The notes beneath the pieces are model-generated. The model was not told where the DNA came from, did not search any database, and saw nothing but the letters and a program-made list of their open reading frames with translations. The translations under genes were made by a program, and so were the position numbers. From a bacterium (GTDB lineage: Bacteria; CLD3; SB21): 64,000 nucleotides of DNA. The stretch lies in NCBI GenBank assembly GCA_019695335.1, contig JAIBAF010000006.1:1-64000 (forward strand), written 5' to 3'. Shown piece after piece: positions 53,301 to 62,884 of this stretch (positions within the stretch are counted from its first letter, which is position 1; every line of letters starts with the position of its first letter).

Positions 53301-53600
53301 TCATTTACGTATAATATCGTGAATCAGGCTCGCGAGATTTTCTGTGGAAGGTTGATTCGAAGCATCTTCAATGGCCTTCAGGATATTGAATTGATCATTT
53401 GGTTCGGCCGCTTTTTTAGGTTGACGCTTCAATCTTTTGGCAACCATCAATAACTGTTGCAATTGAGTTTCATTCATCGCTTCAATGAGTTCTAACAGTT
53501 TTTCTTTTGGTTGAGGGTCCGAGAAATCAATATCACGAATGGACACGGATAATTCTTTATCATCGGTCTCCATTTCACTGTCGTCAAAAACAATACGCAT
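53301..53600 (-). CDS. Small unknown protein with helix-rich sequence
   Basis: The protein has 99 residues and is acidic at the N terminus (MRIVFDDSEMETDDKELSVS), followed by helix-forming, Lys/Leu-rich sequence (QLQQLLMVAKRLKRQPKKAA). No signal peptide or known domain was recognised. It lies 9 bp downstream of the UbiA-type gene on the same strand, so cotranscription is likely. It is probably real given coding continuity and spacing. Confidence 0.6.
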   Translation of the reverse strand: MRIVFDDSEMETDDKELSVSIRDIDFSDPQPKEKLLELIEAMNETQLQQLLMVAKRLKRQPKKAAEPNDQFNILKAIEDASNQPSTENLASLIHDIIRK

Positions 53601-53609
53601 AAATCTTTT

Positions 53610-54440
53610 TTATCCCAAGTAGATGGCCACTAAGCCGATCAGCATGTCCAGTTTAAGTAAATTGCTTAATCGATTCAAGTTTTTCGGAGAAAAATTTTTC
53701 CATACGGAAAAAATTGTAAAGAAAATTACAGGGTAGATCCCAATCAATACAATGGAAAAATACAATCCGGAATACTTTTGAAGCAAAAACGCCCAAAGGG
53801 TGAAACCGATCAAAGCAATAAAGGTAATCGTTGTTACTATTTGAGCGGCTTGAACTCCATACGCAATCGGTAATGTTCGCGCACCTAACAATGCATCGCC
53901 TTCCATGTCTTCCATGTCTTTGATGATTTCTCTGCCGAAGTGAAATAGGAATGAAAAAATAGCTGGAAAAAAAATTTCTTCAATTTTTCCGATTGCGACG
54001 CCACCGTATATAAAAGCGAGCGCCGTTAATAAGCTAACAACAAAATTTCCCCATATCGGTGTACGTTTTAGGTGTGTACTGTAGAAAAATAACATTACGA
54101 ACGACACGATGGCGATGCAAAGACATTGCCAGTTGATCAAACCCGCTATCCAAATTCCGGCTGCTGAAACGACAATCCATAAAATTCGTACATTGGCTGG
54201 AGTAATGGAGCCAGCCACAAGAGGTCGTGACGGCTTATTAATTCGGTCGATGTCCAGGTCGTAATAATCGTTAATGGCATTGGCTGCGCCGCAGATTAAT
54301 GCGGCGGATAAGGCCGCTTCAATGGCCGCTTCCCATGGGATCATTTGGTCATCGGCTGCAATTGCTACCGCTACAATGACCGAAACGAATGCAATAAGAA
54401 CATTGAGAGGACGGAGAATTTGCAAATACGGTTTGATCAT
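53610..54440 (-). CDS. UbiA-family prenyltransferase, DGGGP-synthase-like
   Basis: The protein (276 residues) has seven to nine membrane helices and the Asp-rich motif NDYYDLDIDRINKPSRPL (NxxxDxxxD-x-x-N-x-P-x-R-P, about 60-75), characteristic of the UbiA branch that includes archaeal digeranylgeranylglyceryl-phosphate synthase; a second Asp motif is DMEDMEGD (about 170-180). Members attach prenyl chains to acceptors. DGGGP-synthase-like genes are known in FCB bacteria, but chlorophyll or menaquinone-type functions are possible. No Shine-Dalgarno is seen, and the rplS terminator ends just upstream. Confidence 0.82.
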   Translation of the reverse strand: MIKPYLQILRPLNVLIAFVSVIVAVAIAADDQMIPWEAAIEAALSAALICGAANAINDYYDLDIDRINKPSRPLVAGSITPANVRILWIVVSAAGIWIAGLINWQCLCIAIVSFVMLFFYSTHLKRTPIWGNFVVSLLTALAFIYGGVAIGKIEEIFFPAIFSFLFHFGREIIKDMEDMEGDALLGARTLPIAYGVQAAQIVTTITFIALIGFTLWAFLLQKYSGLYFSIVLIGIYPVIFFTIFSVWKNFSPKNLNRLSNLLKLDMLIGLVAIYLG

Positions 54441-54453
54441 AAAATAAAATTAA

Positions 54454-54480
54454 AAAAGGGCATGCAATGCATACCCTTTT
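54454..54480 (-). terminator. Terminator after rplS
   Basis: AAAAGGGCATGC and GCATACCCTTTT (plus strand) pair with one G-U around AAT. On the minus strand a T run follows the stem, 28 bp after the rplS stop. It ends only about 14 bp before the UbiA start codon. Confidence 0.8.
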
Positions 54481-54508
54481 CTATTGAATACGATGGTATT
54501 ATCAGAAT

Positions 54509-54883
54509 TTATGCGTCGGCTTTGGGTTGTTCGGCTGGAGTTTCGACCCATTCAGCTACACGCGCGCCTTTGCCTTTGCGTCCTCTGAGATAGAAGAGTT
54601 TGGCGCGGCGGACACGCCCTTTTCGTACAACACTGATTTGTGCAATACGAGGGGAGTGGAGGAGAAAAATTCTCTCCACGCCAACACCATTGGAAATTTT
54701 ACGAACTGTAAAGCTTGCCTGGATTCCGCTACCGCGGCGTTGTAATACTACGCCCTCAAAAGTTTGCAGGCGTTCTTTATCGCCTTCGATGACTTTTACC
54801 TGCACGGCAACCGTATCGCCGGGACGAAATTCGGGAATATCGGTACGTAATTGCGACGCCGTGTATGCACTCACTGGATTCAT
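54509..54883 (-). CDS. rplS: Ribosomal protein L19
   Basis: L19 is a 50S protein at the subunit interface. The 124-residue protein has the family core [20 protein letters not shown] and [15 protein letters not shown]. Its C-terminal tail is a little longer than usual, ending [12 protein letters not shown]. It is the last gene of the ffh-rpsP-khpA-rimM-trmD-rplS cluster. Confidence 0.97.
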   Translation of the reverse strand: MNPVSAYTASQLRTDIPEFRPGDTVAVQVKVIEGDKERLQTFEGVVLQRRGSGIQASFTVRKISNGVGVERIFLLHSPRIAQISVVRKGRVRRAKLFYLRGRKGKGARVAEWVETPAEQPKADA

Positions 54884-54911
54884 TGTTTCCTCCGTTATAC
54901 GTGTATATTAA

Positions 54912-55649
54912 TTATTTTTTTTTCGTTGTTTGATATACCAAATCCGGTCTGACTTTCCGGGTAATTTCTTTTTTCTTTTCTTCGCGCCATTGTGTGATCG
55001 CTGCATGATTACCGGACAATAATGCCTCAGGAACTTTCATGCCTCGATACTCGTCCGGGCGTGTGTAATAAGGACAATCAAGCAATTCATCCTGAAACGA
55101 ATCTGTCAGAGCCGATATCGAGTCATGCAATGCGCCTGGAATTAACCTAATCGCAGCATCGATCATAACCATTGCAGGCAATTCACCGCCCGTCAACACG
55201 TAATCGCCGACTGAACAAGCGTCGGTAATCAGTTTATCATGGACGCGTTCGTCAATGCCTTTGTAGTGACCACAAATGAAGATCAGGCGTGTCTGCAATG
55301 ACAATTCGACGGCTTTTTTTTGCGTAAAAACTTCGCCTTGAGGCATTGGCGCGATGATGCGTACATCCGATCCGACAAAGTCGCGTACATGGTTCGCAGA
55401 GCTTATTTCGGGCAAGCCGAGTAAATCTTCGATGCATGCAAAAATCGGATCGGCCTTGAGAATCATTCCGCCGCCGCCGCCGTAAGGAGTATCATCAATG
55501 GTACGATGTTTATCCGTCGTATATCGGCGAAGATCATGCGTTGTAATCGTTACCAATCCTTGTTTGACCGCACGCGCTATAATGCTTTGCGACAAAGGGC
55601 CGTCAAGCATCGTCGGAAAGGCGGTAATGATGTCAATCTGCAGCGCCAT
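54912..55649 (-). CDS. trmD: tRNA (guanine-N1)-methyltransferase
   Basis: TrmD methylates G37 of tRNAs using S-adenosylmethionine. The SPOUT trefoil knot is seen in FICGHYKGIDERV and SVGDYVLTGGELPAMVMIDA, and the N-terminal ITAFPTMLDGPLSQSI matches the family. Length 245 is normal. Confidence 0.97.
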   Translation of the reverse strand: MALQIDIITAFPTMLDGPLSQSIIARAVKQGLVTITTHDLRRYTTDKHRTIDDTPYGGGGGMILKADPIFACIEDLLGLPEISSANHVRDFVGSDVRIIAPMPQGEVFTQKKAVELSLQTRLIFICGHYKGIDERVHDKLITDACSVGDYVLTGGELPAMVMIDAAIRLIPGALHDSISALTDSFQDELLDCPYYTRPDEYRGMKVPEALLSGNHAAITQWREEKKKEITRKVRPDLVYQTTKKK

Positions 55650-55667
55650 AAAAAATTTTAAAGAACA

Positions 55668-56189
55668 TTAATCTAACAAACCGGGGATCACTTTGATCGT
55701 CACGGTCTTTTTTTTCGTATCGATTTTTTTTATAAATTCTTCAACAGCCGGAACCAGCTTTTTCGTGCCGTTACAATTAATTTCATATACTTCATGTGCC
55801 GGCATCTTCACGATATCACTCACTATTCCAACGGAATCACTGTTTTCATTAACCACTTTAAAACCAATCAAATCGGCAATATAAAATTCATCCGCCGGCA
55901 ACTCATCCAATTCGCTTCGATCAATAGTAACATATCCTTGTGCATATTTTTCAGCATCGGTGCGATTGGTAATTTCCTGCAGTTTTATAATACCGCCTTG
56001 CGGAATTTTACGAATCGATTCAATATGCATAATATGAAACTGATCAAAACGATTGTGCACGTACACTTCAGTTTCTTTTTCCAGCGTCAAAATATAAGAA
56101 TTGGCTGGAATAATTTTCAGTTCGCCTTTGATACCGTGGCTCCGCAAAATTTTTGCGATGGAAATTCTTGTTTTATTTTGCGAAGTCAA
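55668..56189 (-). CDS. rimM: 16S rRNA maturation factor RimM
   Basis: RimM (173 residues) has the N-terminal RimM domain with RISIAKILRSHGIKGELKI and a C-terminal PRC-barrel containing FYIADLIGFKVVNENSDSVG. It binds S19 during 30S maturation. It is in its normal place between khpA and trmD. Confidence 0.93.
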   Translation of the reverse strand: MTSQNKTRISIAKILRSHGIKGELKIIPANSYILTLEKETEVYVHNRFDQFHIMHIESIRKIPQGGIIKLQEITNRTDAEKYAQGYVTIDRSELDELPADEFYIADLIGFKVVNENSDSVGIVSDIVKMPAHEVYEINCNGTKKLVPAVEEFIKKIDTKKKTVTIKVIPGLLD

Positions 56190-56218
56190 AATAGTTATGC
56201 GATTCTTTCAATCGCCTT

Positions 56219-56449
56219 TTATTCCAAAATCTCCAGCACGGCACGTTTACCGGCACGGGCGGAAGCGGCGGCCAGCAGAGTACGGAGCGCTTTGGCGTTT
56301 TGACCGCGTTTGCCGATCACTTTACCCAGATCGCCTTGACCGACTTTGAGTTCGAATACCGTTACGCGTTCGCCGTCTACTTCTGTGACTACGACTTCTT
56401 CCGGCTTATCCACCAGATGCTTCACGATGAATTCGATAAAGTTCTGCAT
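56219..56449 (-). CDS. khpA: KH-domain RNA-binding protein KhpA
   Basis: The protein has 76 residues from the ATG at 56449, placed seven bases after GGAGG; the ATG two codons earlier (56455) is too close to it. A single KH domain carries GKVIGKRGQNAKALR (GxxG). KhpA acts with KhpB in RNA binding and envelope or division control in Gram-positive bacteria. Position after rpsP is typical. Confidence 0.93.
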   Translation of the reverse strand: MQNFIEFIVKHLVDKPEEVVVTEVDGERVTVFELKVGQGDLGKVIGKRGQNAKALRTLLAAASARAGKRAVLEILE

Positions 56450-56519
56450 CGCCATTCCTCCTTCAATTAGAGTTTACAGTTCAGTCGCAACTATCACGTT
56501 CAGAGAATCCAAATTCAAA

Positions 56520-56933
56520 TTATTCGCTGGCTGCTGCTGTGCTGCCTTCCTGCTGAGGCTGGGTTTTTTTCTTTACCGCCTTGGTTTTTTTAATACGTTT
56601 TTCTGCGGCTTTTTTGACCTGATTGGCTTGCCATTTTTCCATTTCGGCTTGAATTTGTTCAGTAGTCAAACCTTTTGCGGTCAAACGCCATTTATGTAAA
56701 ATACCAACTTTACGAAATAAGCTTTTAACGGTATCCGACGGCTGTGCGCCGCGCTGTAGCCATTTGATCGCTTTGGCTTCATCGACGTTCAATTGAGGCG
56801 GCGTGACAATCGAATTATAAGTACCAATTTTTTCGACAAATGCGCCGTTACGGGGTTTGGTCGAGTGCGCAGCGACGATTTTATAAAACGGTCTGTGCGT
56901 CTTTCCGGCTCGTTGCATTCTGAGCTTTAACAA
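56520..56933 (-). CDS. rpsP: Ribosomal protein S16 with Lys-rich C-terminal extension
   Basis: S16 (137 residues) starts at TTG (56933), supported by GGAGG and by alignment with the usual MxxKIRLxRxG start. The core is RMQRAGKTHRPFYKIVAAHS and WLQRGAQPSDTVKSLF. After about residue 85 there is a Lys/Gln/Ala-rich extension (KKAAEKRIKKTKAVKKKTQP), longer than in E. coli S16 (82 residues). Extensions like this occur in other bacteria. Confidence 0.96.
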   Translation of the reverse strand: MLKLRMQRAGKTHRPFYKIVAAHSTKPRNGAFVEKIGTYNSIVTPPQLNVDEAKAIKWLQRGAQPSDTVKSLFRKVGILHKWRLTAKGLTTEQIQAEMEKWQANQVKKAAEKRIKKTKAVKKKTQPQQEGSTAAASE

Positions 56934-57068
56934 GTGATTCCTCCGAAGTTAGTTTTTAATGAATATTAAAATAAAAATAATATATAAATGTTAATAACAT
57001 ACTACATGGGCTGTAAGTTTAATAAACTCAATCTTCATTAGCAAATATTTTTTTCGTCGACAATATGG

Positions 57069-58403
57069 TCACATCTTTCCGAATGGCATCATTTTCATCA
57101 GGTCGTTGGGATTCATTTTGCCCATTTTTTTCATCATTTTTTTCATATCATCGAATTGTTTAAGAAGCCGGTTAACTTCCTGAACAGAGGTTCCGCTTCC
57201 CCGGGCGATACGCATGCGTCTTTTACCATCTAAAATCTGAGGTTTAGAGCGCTCCATTTTGGTCATCGAAGAAATAATGGCAGTCATATGTATCATGACT
57301 TTATCGTCAATATTCAGATTTTTCATTTTGTTACCGAGACCGGGAATCATACCGAGAATACTTTCGAGAGAACCGAGCTTTTTGATCTGCTTCAATTGAT
57401 CGGCAAAATCTTCAAGCGAGAATTCATTTTTTCGGAATTTTTCTTCGAGTTCTTTCGCTTTTTCAAGGTCAATGGTTTCTTGTGCTTTTTCGACAAGCGT
57501 TACGATATCGCCCATACCGAGAATGCGCGAAGCCATACGTTCGGGATGGAATTCCTCGATGGCATCCATTTTTTCGCCGGTGCCGATGAATTTGATCGGT
57601 TTGCCGGTAATACTCCGGATCGAAAGTGCTGCACCGCCGCGGGCATCGCCGTCGAGTTTGGTAAGAACAACACCGTTAAAATCTATGCGAGCAGAAAATT
57701 CTTTAGCCGTATTCACCGCGTCCTGACCAGTCATGCCGTCGGCGACGAATAAAATTTCAGATGGTGACGTTTGTGTTTTGATCCGTTCGAGTTCCTGCAT
57801 CAATGCGTCATCGATGTGCAAGCGTCCAGCCGTGTCGAGAATGATCGTATCTTTACTATGTTCGCGAGCATAAGCAATCGCATCGGTGCAGATTTTTACT
57901 GGATCGTTACTGCCGGCTTCCTGTGACGTATACGTCAGGATATCAAGCGACTGTCCGAGCACACGTAATTGATCCGCGGCGGCAGGGCGGTAGACGTCAG
58001 CAGCAACCAACATCGGATCGCGGCCTTTTTTGCGCAGATAGTTGGCCAGTTTGCCGCTCAAGGTTGTTTTACCTGAACCTTGCAAACCGACGATCATAAC
58101 AACCGACGGCAGGCCTGAAAACTGAATCGGTGCGTTTTCACCACCCAGCGTGGCCACTAATTCATCATGAATAATTTTGACTAATTGTTGAGCCGGGCTG
58201 ACGCTCTGCAACACTTCCTGACCAAGTGCGAGCGTCGTGGCTTTATCAATAAATTCTTTGACGACTTTGTAATTAACATCCGCCTCGAGTAAAGCAACGC
58301 GTACGTCACGGAGCGCATCCTGAATATTTTTTTCATTGATGGTGCTACGCCCGCCAAGTTTGCGGAATACATTTTCGAGTTTGCCGGATAATTCAGTGAA
58401 CAT
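57069..58403 (-). CDS. ffh: Signal recognition particle protein Ffh (SRP54)
   Basis: Ffh (444 residues) targets membrane proteins cotranslationally. The NG domain has GLQGSGKTTLSGKLA (G1) and ILDTAGRLHIDDALM (G3); the M domain is Met-rich with GSGTSVQEVNRLLKQF near 400. It ends MMPFGKM. It is upstream of rpsP by 135 bp, so it may have its own transcript or read through. Confidence 0.98.
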   Translation of the reverse strand: MFTELSGKLENVFRKLGGRSTINEKNIQDALRDVRVALLEADVNYKVVKEFIDKATTLALGQEVLQSVSPAQQLVKIIHDELVATLGGENAPIQFSGLPSVVMIVGLQGSGKTTLSGKLANYLRKKGRDPMLVAADVYRPAAADQLRVLGQSLDILTYTSQEAGSNDPVKICTDAIAYAREHSKDTIILDTAGRLHIDDALMQELERIKTQTSPSEILFVADGMTGQDAVNTAKEFSARIDFNGVVLTKLDGDARGGAALSIRSITGKPIKFIGTGEKMDAIEEFHPERMASRILGMGDIVTLVEKAQETIDLEKAKELEEKFRKNEFSLEDFADQLKQIKKLGSLESILGMIPGLGNKMKNLNIDDKVMIHMTAIISSMTKMERSKPQILDGKRRMRIARGSGTSVQEVNRLLKQFDDMKKMMKKMGKMNPNDLMKMMPFGKM

Positions 58404-58481
58404 TGTTTTATATTCCTGTTACTTCTCTACTAGCTTTGAGAGGCATTCATTAGTAATAATAATAGTAGCTGGCAACATTGC

Positions 58482-60341
58482 TCAATCTTTTTTCTTACGT
58501 TCTTCTCTGCGTCGATCCGCTTCTTTCAGAGTTTTTTTGCGGAGACGCATCGTCAGCGGCGTAATTTCGACTAATTCGTCATCGTTAATGAATTCGATAT
58601 AATCTTCGAGGCTCATCGGACGAACAGGTTCGAGACGGACCGCTTCATCCGAACCGGATGCACGCATGTTAGTCAACTTCTTGCCTTTGCCGACATTGAC
58701 GACGAGATCGTTTTCACGCGAGTGTTTGCCGACGATCATACCTTCATATACTTTCGTTTGCGGGTTTACGATCAATTCGCCGCGGTCTTGTAATCCAAAT
58801 AGCGCATACGCGACGGTTTCGGTGTTTTCCATCGAGATCAAAACGCCGTTGGTGCGGCCGGCGATGTCTCCGCGATACGGTTCGTAACTGTGGAAAACGT
58901 GATTCATCACGCCTGTGCCGCGCGTGTCGGTAAGGAATTCACCACGGTATCCAATCAATCCTCGCGCCGGAATTAAAAATTCAATTTTAACCTGTTTATT
59001 GTCGAGGTGAATCAGGTTTTTCATTTCCGCTTTGCGTTTGCCGAGTTTTTCGATCACGACGCCCATATAATCTTCGGGTACATCGATCGTCAGATATTCC
59101 ATCGGCTCGTTCCACTCGCCGTCAACTTTTTTCATAATCACTTCCGGGCGGGAAACCTGAAATTCAAACCCTTCACGGCGCATGTTTTCGATCAAAATGC
59201 ACAAATGTAATTCACCGCGTCCTGAAACTTTGAACGTGTCCATGCTATCGGTATCTTCCACACGCAAAGCAAGGTTCGAAAGCAATTCTTTATACAACCG
59301 TTCACGCAAGTGACGTGACGTGACAAATTTTCCATCCTGACCGGCAAAAGGAGAGTTGTTAACCATGAAGAACATCGAGATTGTCGGTTCGTCGACGTGA
59401 ATCGGTTCGAGCGCTTCCGGATTTTGCGGATCGGCGATGGTTTCGCCGATTTCAATCTCTTCCAAACCCGCGAGCGCTATAATTTCACCGGCATAGGCTG
59501 TTTCGATTTCCGTACGTTTTAGTCCTTCGAACGCATAGAGTTTAACGACTTTACCGGTATATTGTGTATTGTCTTTCTTAATGACAGTAACGTTTTGACC
59601 GGTTTTGACTTGGCCGCGCTGAATACGGCCTATGGAAATACGACCAAGGTAATCGGAGTAATCGATATTCGCGACAAGCATTTGAAATGCCGCTTCTTTA
59701 TCGCCGGGCGGCAGTGGTACTCGTGACACGATCGTATCAAAAAGAGGTTCCATGTCTTGGTTTGGCTTGTCCATTTCGTATTGGGCAAAACCCATTTTTG
59801 CCGATGCATAAATCGTAGGGAAATCCAACTGATCGTCGTTGGCGTTGAGTTCGAGGAATAAATTGAATACTTCGTCCAAAACTTCGTGCGGACGCGCTCC
59901 AGGACGGTCGATTTTATTAATCACCACAATGGGTTTGCAGTTTGCAGCGAGCGCTTTTTTCAAAACGAATTTTGTCTGGGGCATTGGTCCGTCAAAAGCG
60001 TCGACCAGCAATAACACGCCATCGACCATCGTAAGGATGCGTTCTACTTCGCCGCCGAAGTCGGCGTGGCCGGGTGTATCGACGATATTGATCTTTGTTC
60101 CCTTATAACGGATGGACGTATTCTTGGCGAGGATCGTAATGCCGCGTTCGCGCTCAAGGTCGTTGGAATCCATCACGCGTTCAGCCACTTGCTGATTGGA
60201 ACGGAAAGTACCGCTCTGACGGAGCAATTGATCTACAAGCGTGGTTTTGCCGTGATCGACGTGTGCGATGATTGCAATGTTACGAATATCGTCGCGAAGA
60301 ATAGCCGGTTTTTCATTTTTCACTGGGACATCCTCAACCAT
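58482..60341 (-). CDS. typA: Translational GTPase TypA/BipA
   Basis: TypA (619 residues) is a ribosome-associated GTPase. Seen: G1 IAHVDHGKTTLVD, DTPGHADFGGE (G3), NKIDRPGARP (G4), domains II, III and V, and the TypA-specific C-terminal region (GVMNHVFHSYEPYRGDIAGR). AGGAG precedes the ATG. It is upstream of ffh on the same strand, 78 bp away. Confidence 0.98.
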   Translation of the reverse strand: MVEDVPVKNEKPAILRDDIRNIAIIAHVDHGKTTLVDQLLRQSGTFRSNQQVAERVMDSNDLERERGITILAKNTSIRYKGTKINIVDTPGHADFGGEVERILTMVDGVLLLVDAFDGPMPQTKFVLKKALAANCKPIVVINKIDRPGARPHEVLDEVFNLFLELNANDDQLDFPTIYASAKMGFAQYEMDKPNQDMEPLFDTIVSRVPLPPGDKEAAFQMLVANIDYSDYLGRISIGRIQRGQVKTGQNVTVIKKDNTQYTGKVVKLYAFEGLKRTEIETAYAGEIIALAGLEEIEIGETIADPQNPEALEPIHVDEPTISMFFMVNNSPFAGQDGKFVTSRHLRERLYKELLSNLALRVEDTDSMDTFKVSGRGELHLCILIENMRREGFEFQVSRPEVIMKKVDGEWNEPMEYLTIDVPEDYMGVVIEKLGKRKAEMKNLIHLDNKQVKIEFLIPARGLIGYRGEFLTDTRGTGVMNHVFHSYEPYRGDIAGRTNGVLISMENTETVAYALFGLQDRGELIVNPQTKVYEGMIVGKHSRENDLVVNVGKGKKLTNMRASGSDEAVRLEPVRPMSLEDYIEFINDDELVEITPLTMRLRKKTLKEADRRREERKKKD

Positions 60342-60588
60342 AAAACTCCTAAAAAACTAACAAAATCAAAAAATTAGCTTATTTTTCAAAAGAGGGCGAA
60401 ATATATACCAACAGGTATAGAAAAACAAGGTTTTTTATGATTTTTTTGAATTTGGAAGAATGAGGTGAAAGGAAGAATTGAGGATCAAAGCTGAAAATTA
60501 GTGGAGATTGGAAAATAAATTCAAGCAGGCGTTTTTATTGTTCCATTTAGGATGTTGTAAATGGTGTTTGAATCGCGAAAATTTGCAA

Positions 60589-61260
60589 CTACTTACGCTT
60601 TCCTACTACTGATTCGATCGACACGCTGATGCTGGTTTCTCCTACAAATTGCTGGGGGCCGGAGTGGCGATAGGCTTTTACGCGGAGAATTTGGGAGCCG
60701 CTGAGCGACGCAATATTCCACACGAAATTGGCGGAGCTTCCTAAAGCTCTATCAAGTACGACGTTGCCGACAGCAAAAGTCATACTGTCGATATCGGTTG
60801 GCGTAGCTTGCGCAGCGACTGTAACCGCGCCAAGTCCTGCCGAAATAAACGCACCATTCATGGGGTTGGTAATGATAACGACAGGTGTATTCTGTGCAAT
60901 GACTTCGACGGTATCGGTGCGCGACGTACTGCGTCCGGATTCATTAGTTACGGTAACGCGGATAGGATAATTGCCGGCGACAGCAGGCGCTTTCCATAAG
61001 ATCGTTTCGCCGGTCGTACTGCCGATGAATGTTCCTTGGCTAAAATTATTCCATACGTAACTGATGTCTTCGTCATTAAGATCACGCGCTTCGACGGTGA
61101 TCGACGTCGTATCGTTGACGAGGATAGCCGGCGGATCAATCGTGATACGATCAATGACCGGTTTTTCGCTGTCTTTGCCAAGGTTGCCGAGCTTATCGCA
61201 GCCCAAAAATCCGACACAACTGATGATCCATAATATTTTTTTCAACATAGCCGTTTTCAT
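60589..61260 (-). CDS. Lipoprotein with Ig-like domains
   Basis: The protein has 223 residues with lipobox VGFLGC (Cys about 21). Two Ig-like or PKD-like domains follow (about 35-125 with TITVEARDLNDEDISYVWNN-like strands, and about 128-215). It overlaps the upstream gene end (ATGA). It is the third gene of the envelope operon. No enzymatic motif is visible; a structural or binding role is inferred. Confidence 0.75.
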   Translation of the reverse strand: MKTAMLKKILWIISCVGFLGCDKLGNLGKDSEKPVIDRITIDPPAILVNDTTSITVEARDLNDEDISYVWNNFSQGTFIGSTTGETILWKAPAVAGNYPIRVTVTNESGRSTSRTDTVEVIAQNTPVVIITNPMNGAFISAGLGAVTVAAQATPTDIDSMTFAVGNVVLDRALGSSANFVWNIASLSGSQILRVKAYRHSGPQQFVGETSISVSIESVVGKRK

Positions 61261-62024
61261 TGTTTAGCCGCTTGTAAAATTTGTTTGGAAACATTGTCTT
61301 TCACGATCATGGCAACGCCAACATCTGACGGGGTGTACTTTGCGCCAAGTGTGACCGTTTGTGGATTTAATTCGAAAACTTCTTTCGCACCTATGTTCGT
61401 AATGGTTATGGGCAAAAGGACATCGCGTACTGTGAAATTTTTCAGATCGCCATTATTTTGATAAACGATAAATTCGACGGATAAATTGCTGATACTTGTT
61501 TCTCCAAATCGAGCGATGCGTGAATTAATAGTGAGGGTGTTACCAGAAACGGATTTTTCAAGTTCGCAATACAGCCTGTTTTTCCGGATCGTCATGGTAT
61601 CAAGATAGGCTTCGTAGCGGGCTTTGGCCGCCGTTTTAGAGGACGCGCCTTGTGCTGAATTTTGTTTACCGTTAAAAAACACATGCGGGAAACCTCGCGG
61701 AGTGTTGTCGCGATATTGATTGTACCGAACTGTATCCTCAGGGAGATAGTATTCATCGGTATTTGCCGACAGGTATGGCGGCATGTGATATTCGAGAATG
61801 ATCATTTTCTCGCCATATTTTGAAACCAATTCGTATAAAGCATCCTGAGAATTTTTTACTGGATCAGGAACGGTTCCTGCGTCAGTATAATGCATGATAA
61901 AATTTTCGACGACGACGATCTGATCGGCTTCCGCGTCGGGATTTTCAGGATCGAGCGGATTAACGTGATTGAGATCTGCACACGCAACACTAAGCGATGT
62001 CAATAACAGTACAAAACGTTTCAT
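61257..62024 (-). CDS. Omp28-like lipoprotein lacking the CxxC motif
   Basis: The protein has 255 residues from the ATG at 62024, preceded by GAGGAATTCT. Lipobox: SLSVAC (Cys about 15). The thioredoxin-like Omp28 pattern is seen in VVVENFIMHYTDAGTVPDPV and YGEKMIILEYHMPPY, followed by DNTPRGFPHVFFNGK. In the position where Omp28/thioredoxin proteins have CxxC this protein has YTDAG, so redox catalysis is unlikely. It stands between a CsgG-like gene and an Ig-like lipoprotein. Confidence 0.72.
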   Translation of the reverse strand: MKRFVLLLTSLSVACADLNHVNPLDPENPDAEADQIVVVENFIMHYTDAGTVPDPVKNSQDALYELVSKYGEKMIILEYHMPPYLSANTDEYYLPEDTVRYNQYRDNTPRGFPHVFFNGKQNSAQGASSKTAAKARYEAYLDTMTIRKNRLYCELEKSVSGNTLTINSRIARFGETSISNLSVEFIVYQNNGDLKNFTVRDVLLPITITNIGAKEVFELNPQTVTLGAKYTPSDVGVAMIVKDNVSKQILQAAKQ

Positions 62025-62032
62025 AGAATTCC

Positions 62033-62884
62033 TCAAAATTTGATCGACAAGTCGATGCCTGCCGATCGGCCAGGTGTAATCACAGGTTGCAGAGCAAATG
62101 TGGTTTTGCCCGCAATGGATTCCATTGCAAGTAATTCAAGATCGGATGATTTATTTTTGATAAGGGCGTAGATATATGCTCCGAGGGAGACCGCCGTAGC
62201 GCCGGCCAGAAATCCACCGGTTTTATTCCATTTATTTGCTTTATCGTAATTATCTTGAATTCCTTTGAGGGTTTGTCCCGATGCTTTGTAATCGTCTTTG
62301 AATTTTGATGACTGTTTGTACGCCAAGCCTGTTCCTGCAGCGAGCATAACCGTTGATAAAAACAGTGGCATCGTTGGCGCGCCGCGCAATGAGATGCTTT
62401 GAATTTTGCTACCTTCGCCGGTGAGTTCGAATGCGATATTTTGTGCGAGCAAGCGGGCACCGATAGAAACATGATTTTTGGAAGGAACGATGGCTTTTTC
62501 ACCGATCACGCGGCCGCTGCTGATTTGCGTCACGGCAACGTCGATTCGTAATTTTCCTTCCGATTCGCTGATGTCACCGGTTATAAGATAGTCGGCGCCG
62601 AGTAAATTACCAACCTTGGCTTGTTTGTCTTTATCTTCGGCCAGATCAGTTAACACAAAATCCTGTTCACGCATGACATCGTCGATACGGCGGCGTTCAA
62701 CGATCACGAGCGATCGTTTCTGTGAAAGCTCTGTCTGAAGCTGGGTAGGGAAGGAACGCACCACGTCATCGAGATAAAATTTTTTTGATGTGCTGTTAAA
62801 ATCGAGAACGGCAACCACAGGATTGGAATTCTGAGACCACGTAAGAGCGGTTCCGGTGAGCAAGAGGAAGAACAATGATTTCAT
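62033..62884 (-). CDS. CsgG-like/TolB-N-like secreted protein
   Basis: The protein has 283 residues with a signal peptide of about 17 residues ending TALTWSQ. Residues 20-160 match the CsgG/FlgO-type fold (VVAVLDFNSTSKKFYLDDVV; LVIVERRRIDDVMREQDFVL; GADYLITGDISESEGKLRID). There is no lipobox Cys, unlike CsgG. The C-terminal part has a membrane-like segment (TGGFLAGATAVSLGAYIYAL). It may form or regulate an outer-membrane assembly with the two following lipoproteins. Confidence 0.78.
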   Translation of the reverse strand: MKSLFFLLLTGTALTWSQNSNPVVAVLDFNSTSKKFYLDDVVRSFPTQLQTELSQKRSLVIVERRRIDDVMREQDFVLTDLAEDKDKQAKVGNLLGADYLITGDISESEGKLRIDVAVTQISSGRVIGEKAIVPSKNHVSIGARLLAQNIAFELTGEGSKIQSISLRGAPTMPLFLSTVMLAAGTGLAYKQSSKFKDDYKASGQTLKGIQDNYDKANKWNKTGGFLAGATAVSLGAYIYALIKNKSSDLELLAMESIAGKTTFALQPVITPGRSAGIDLSIKF

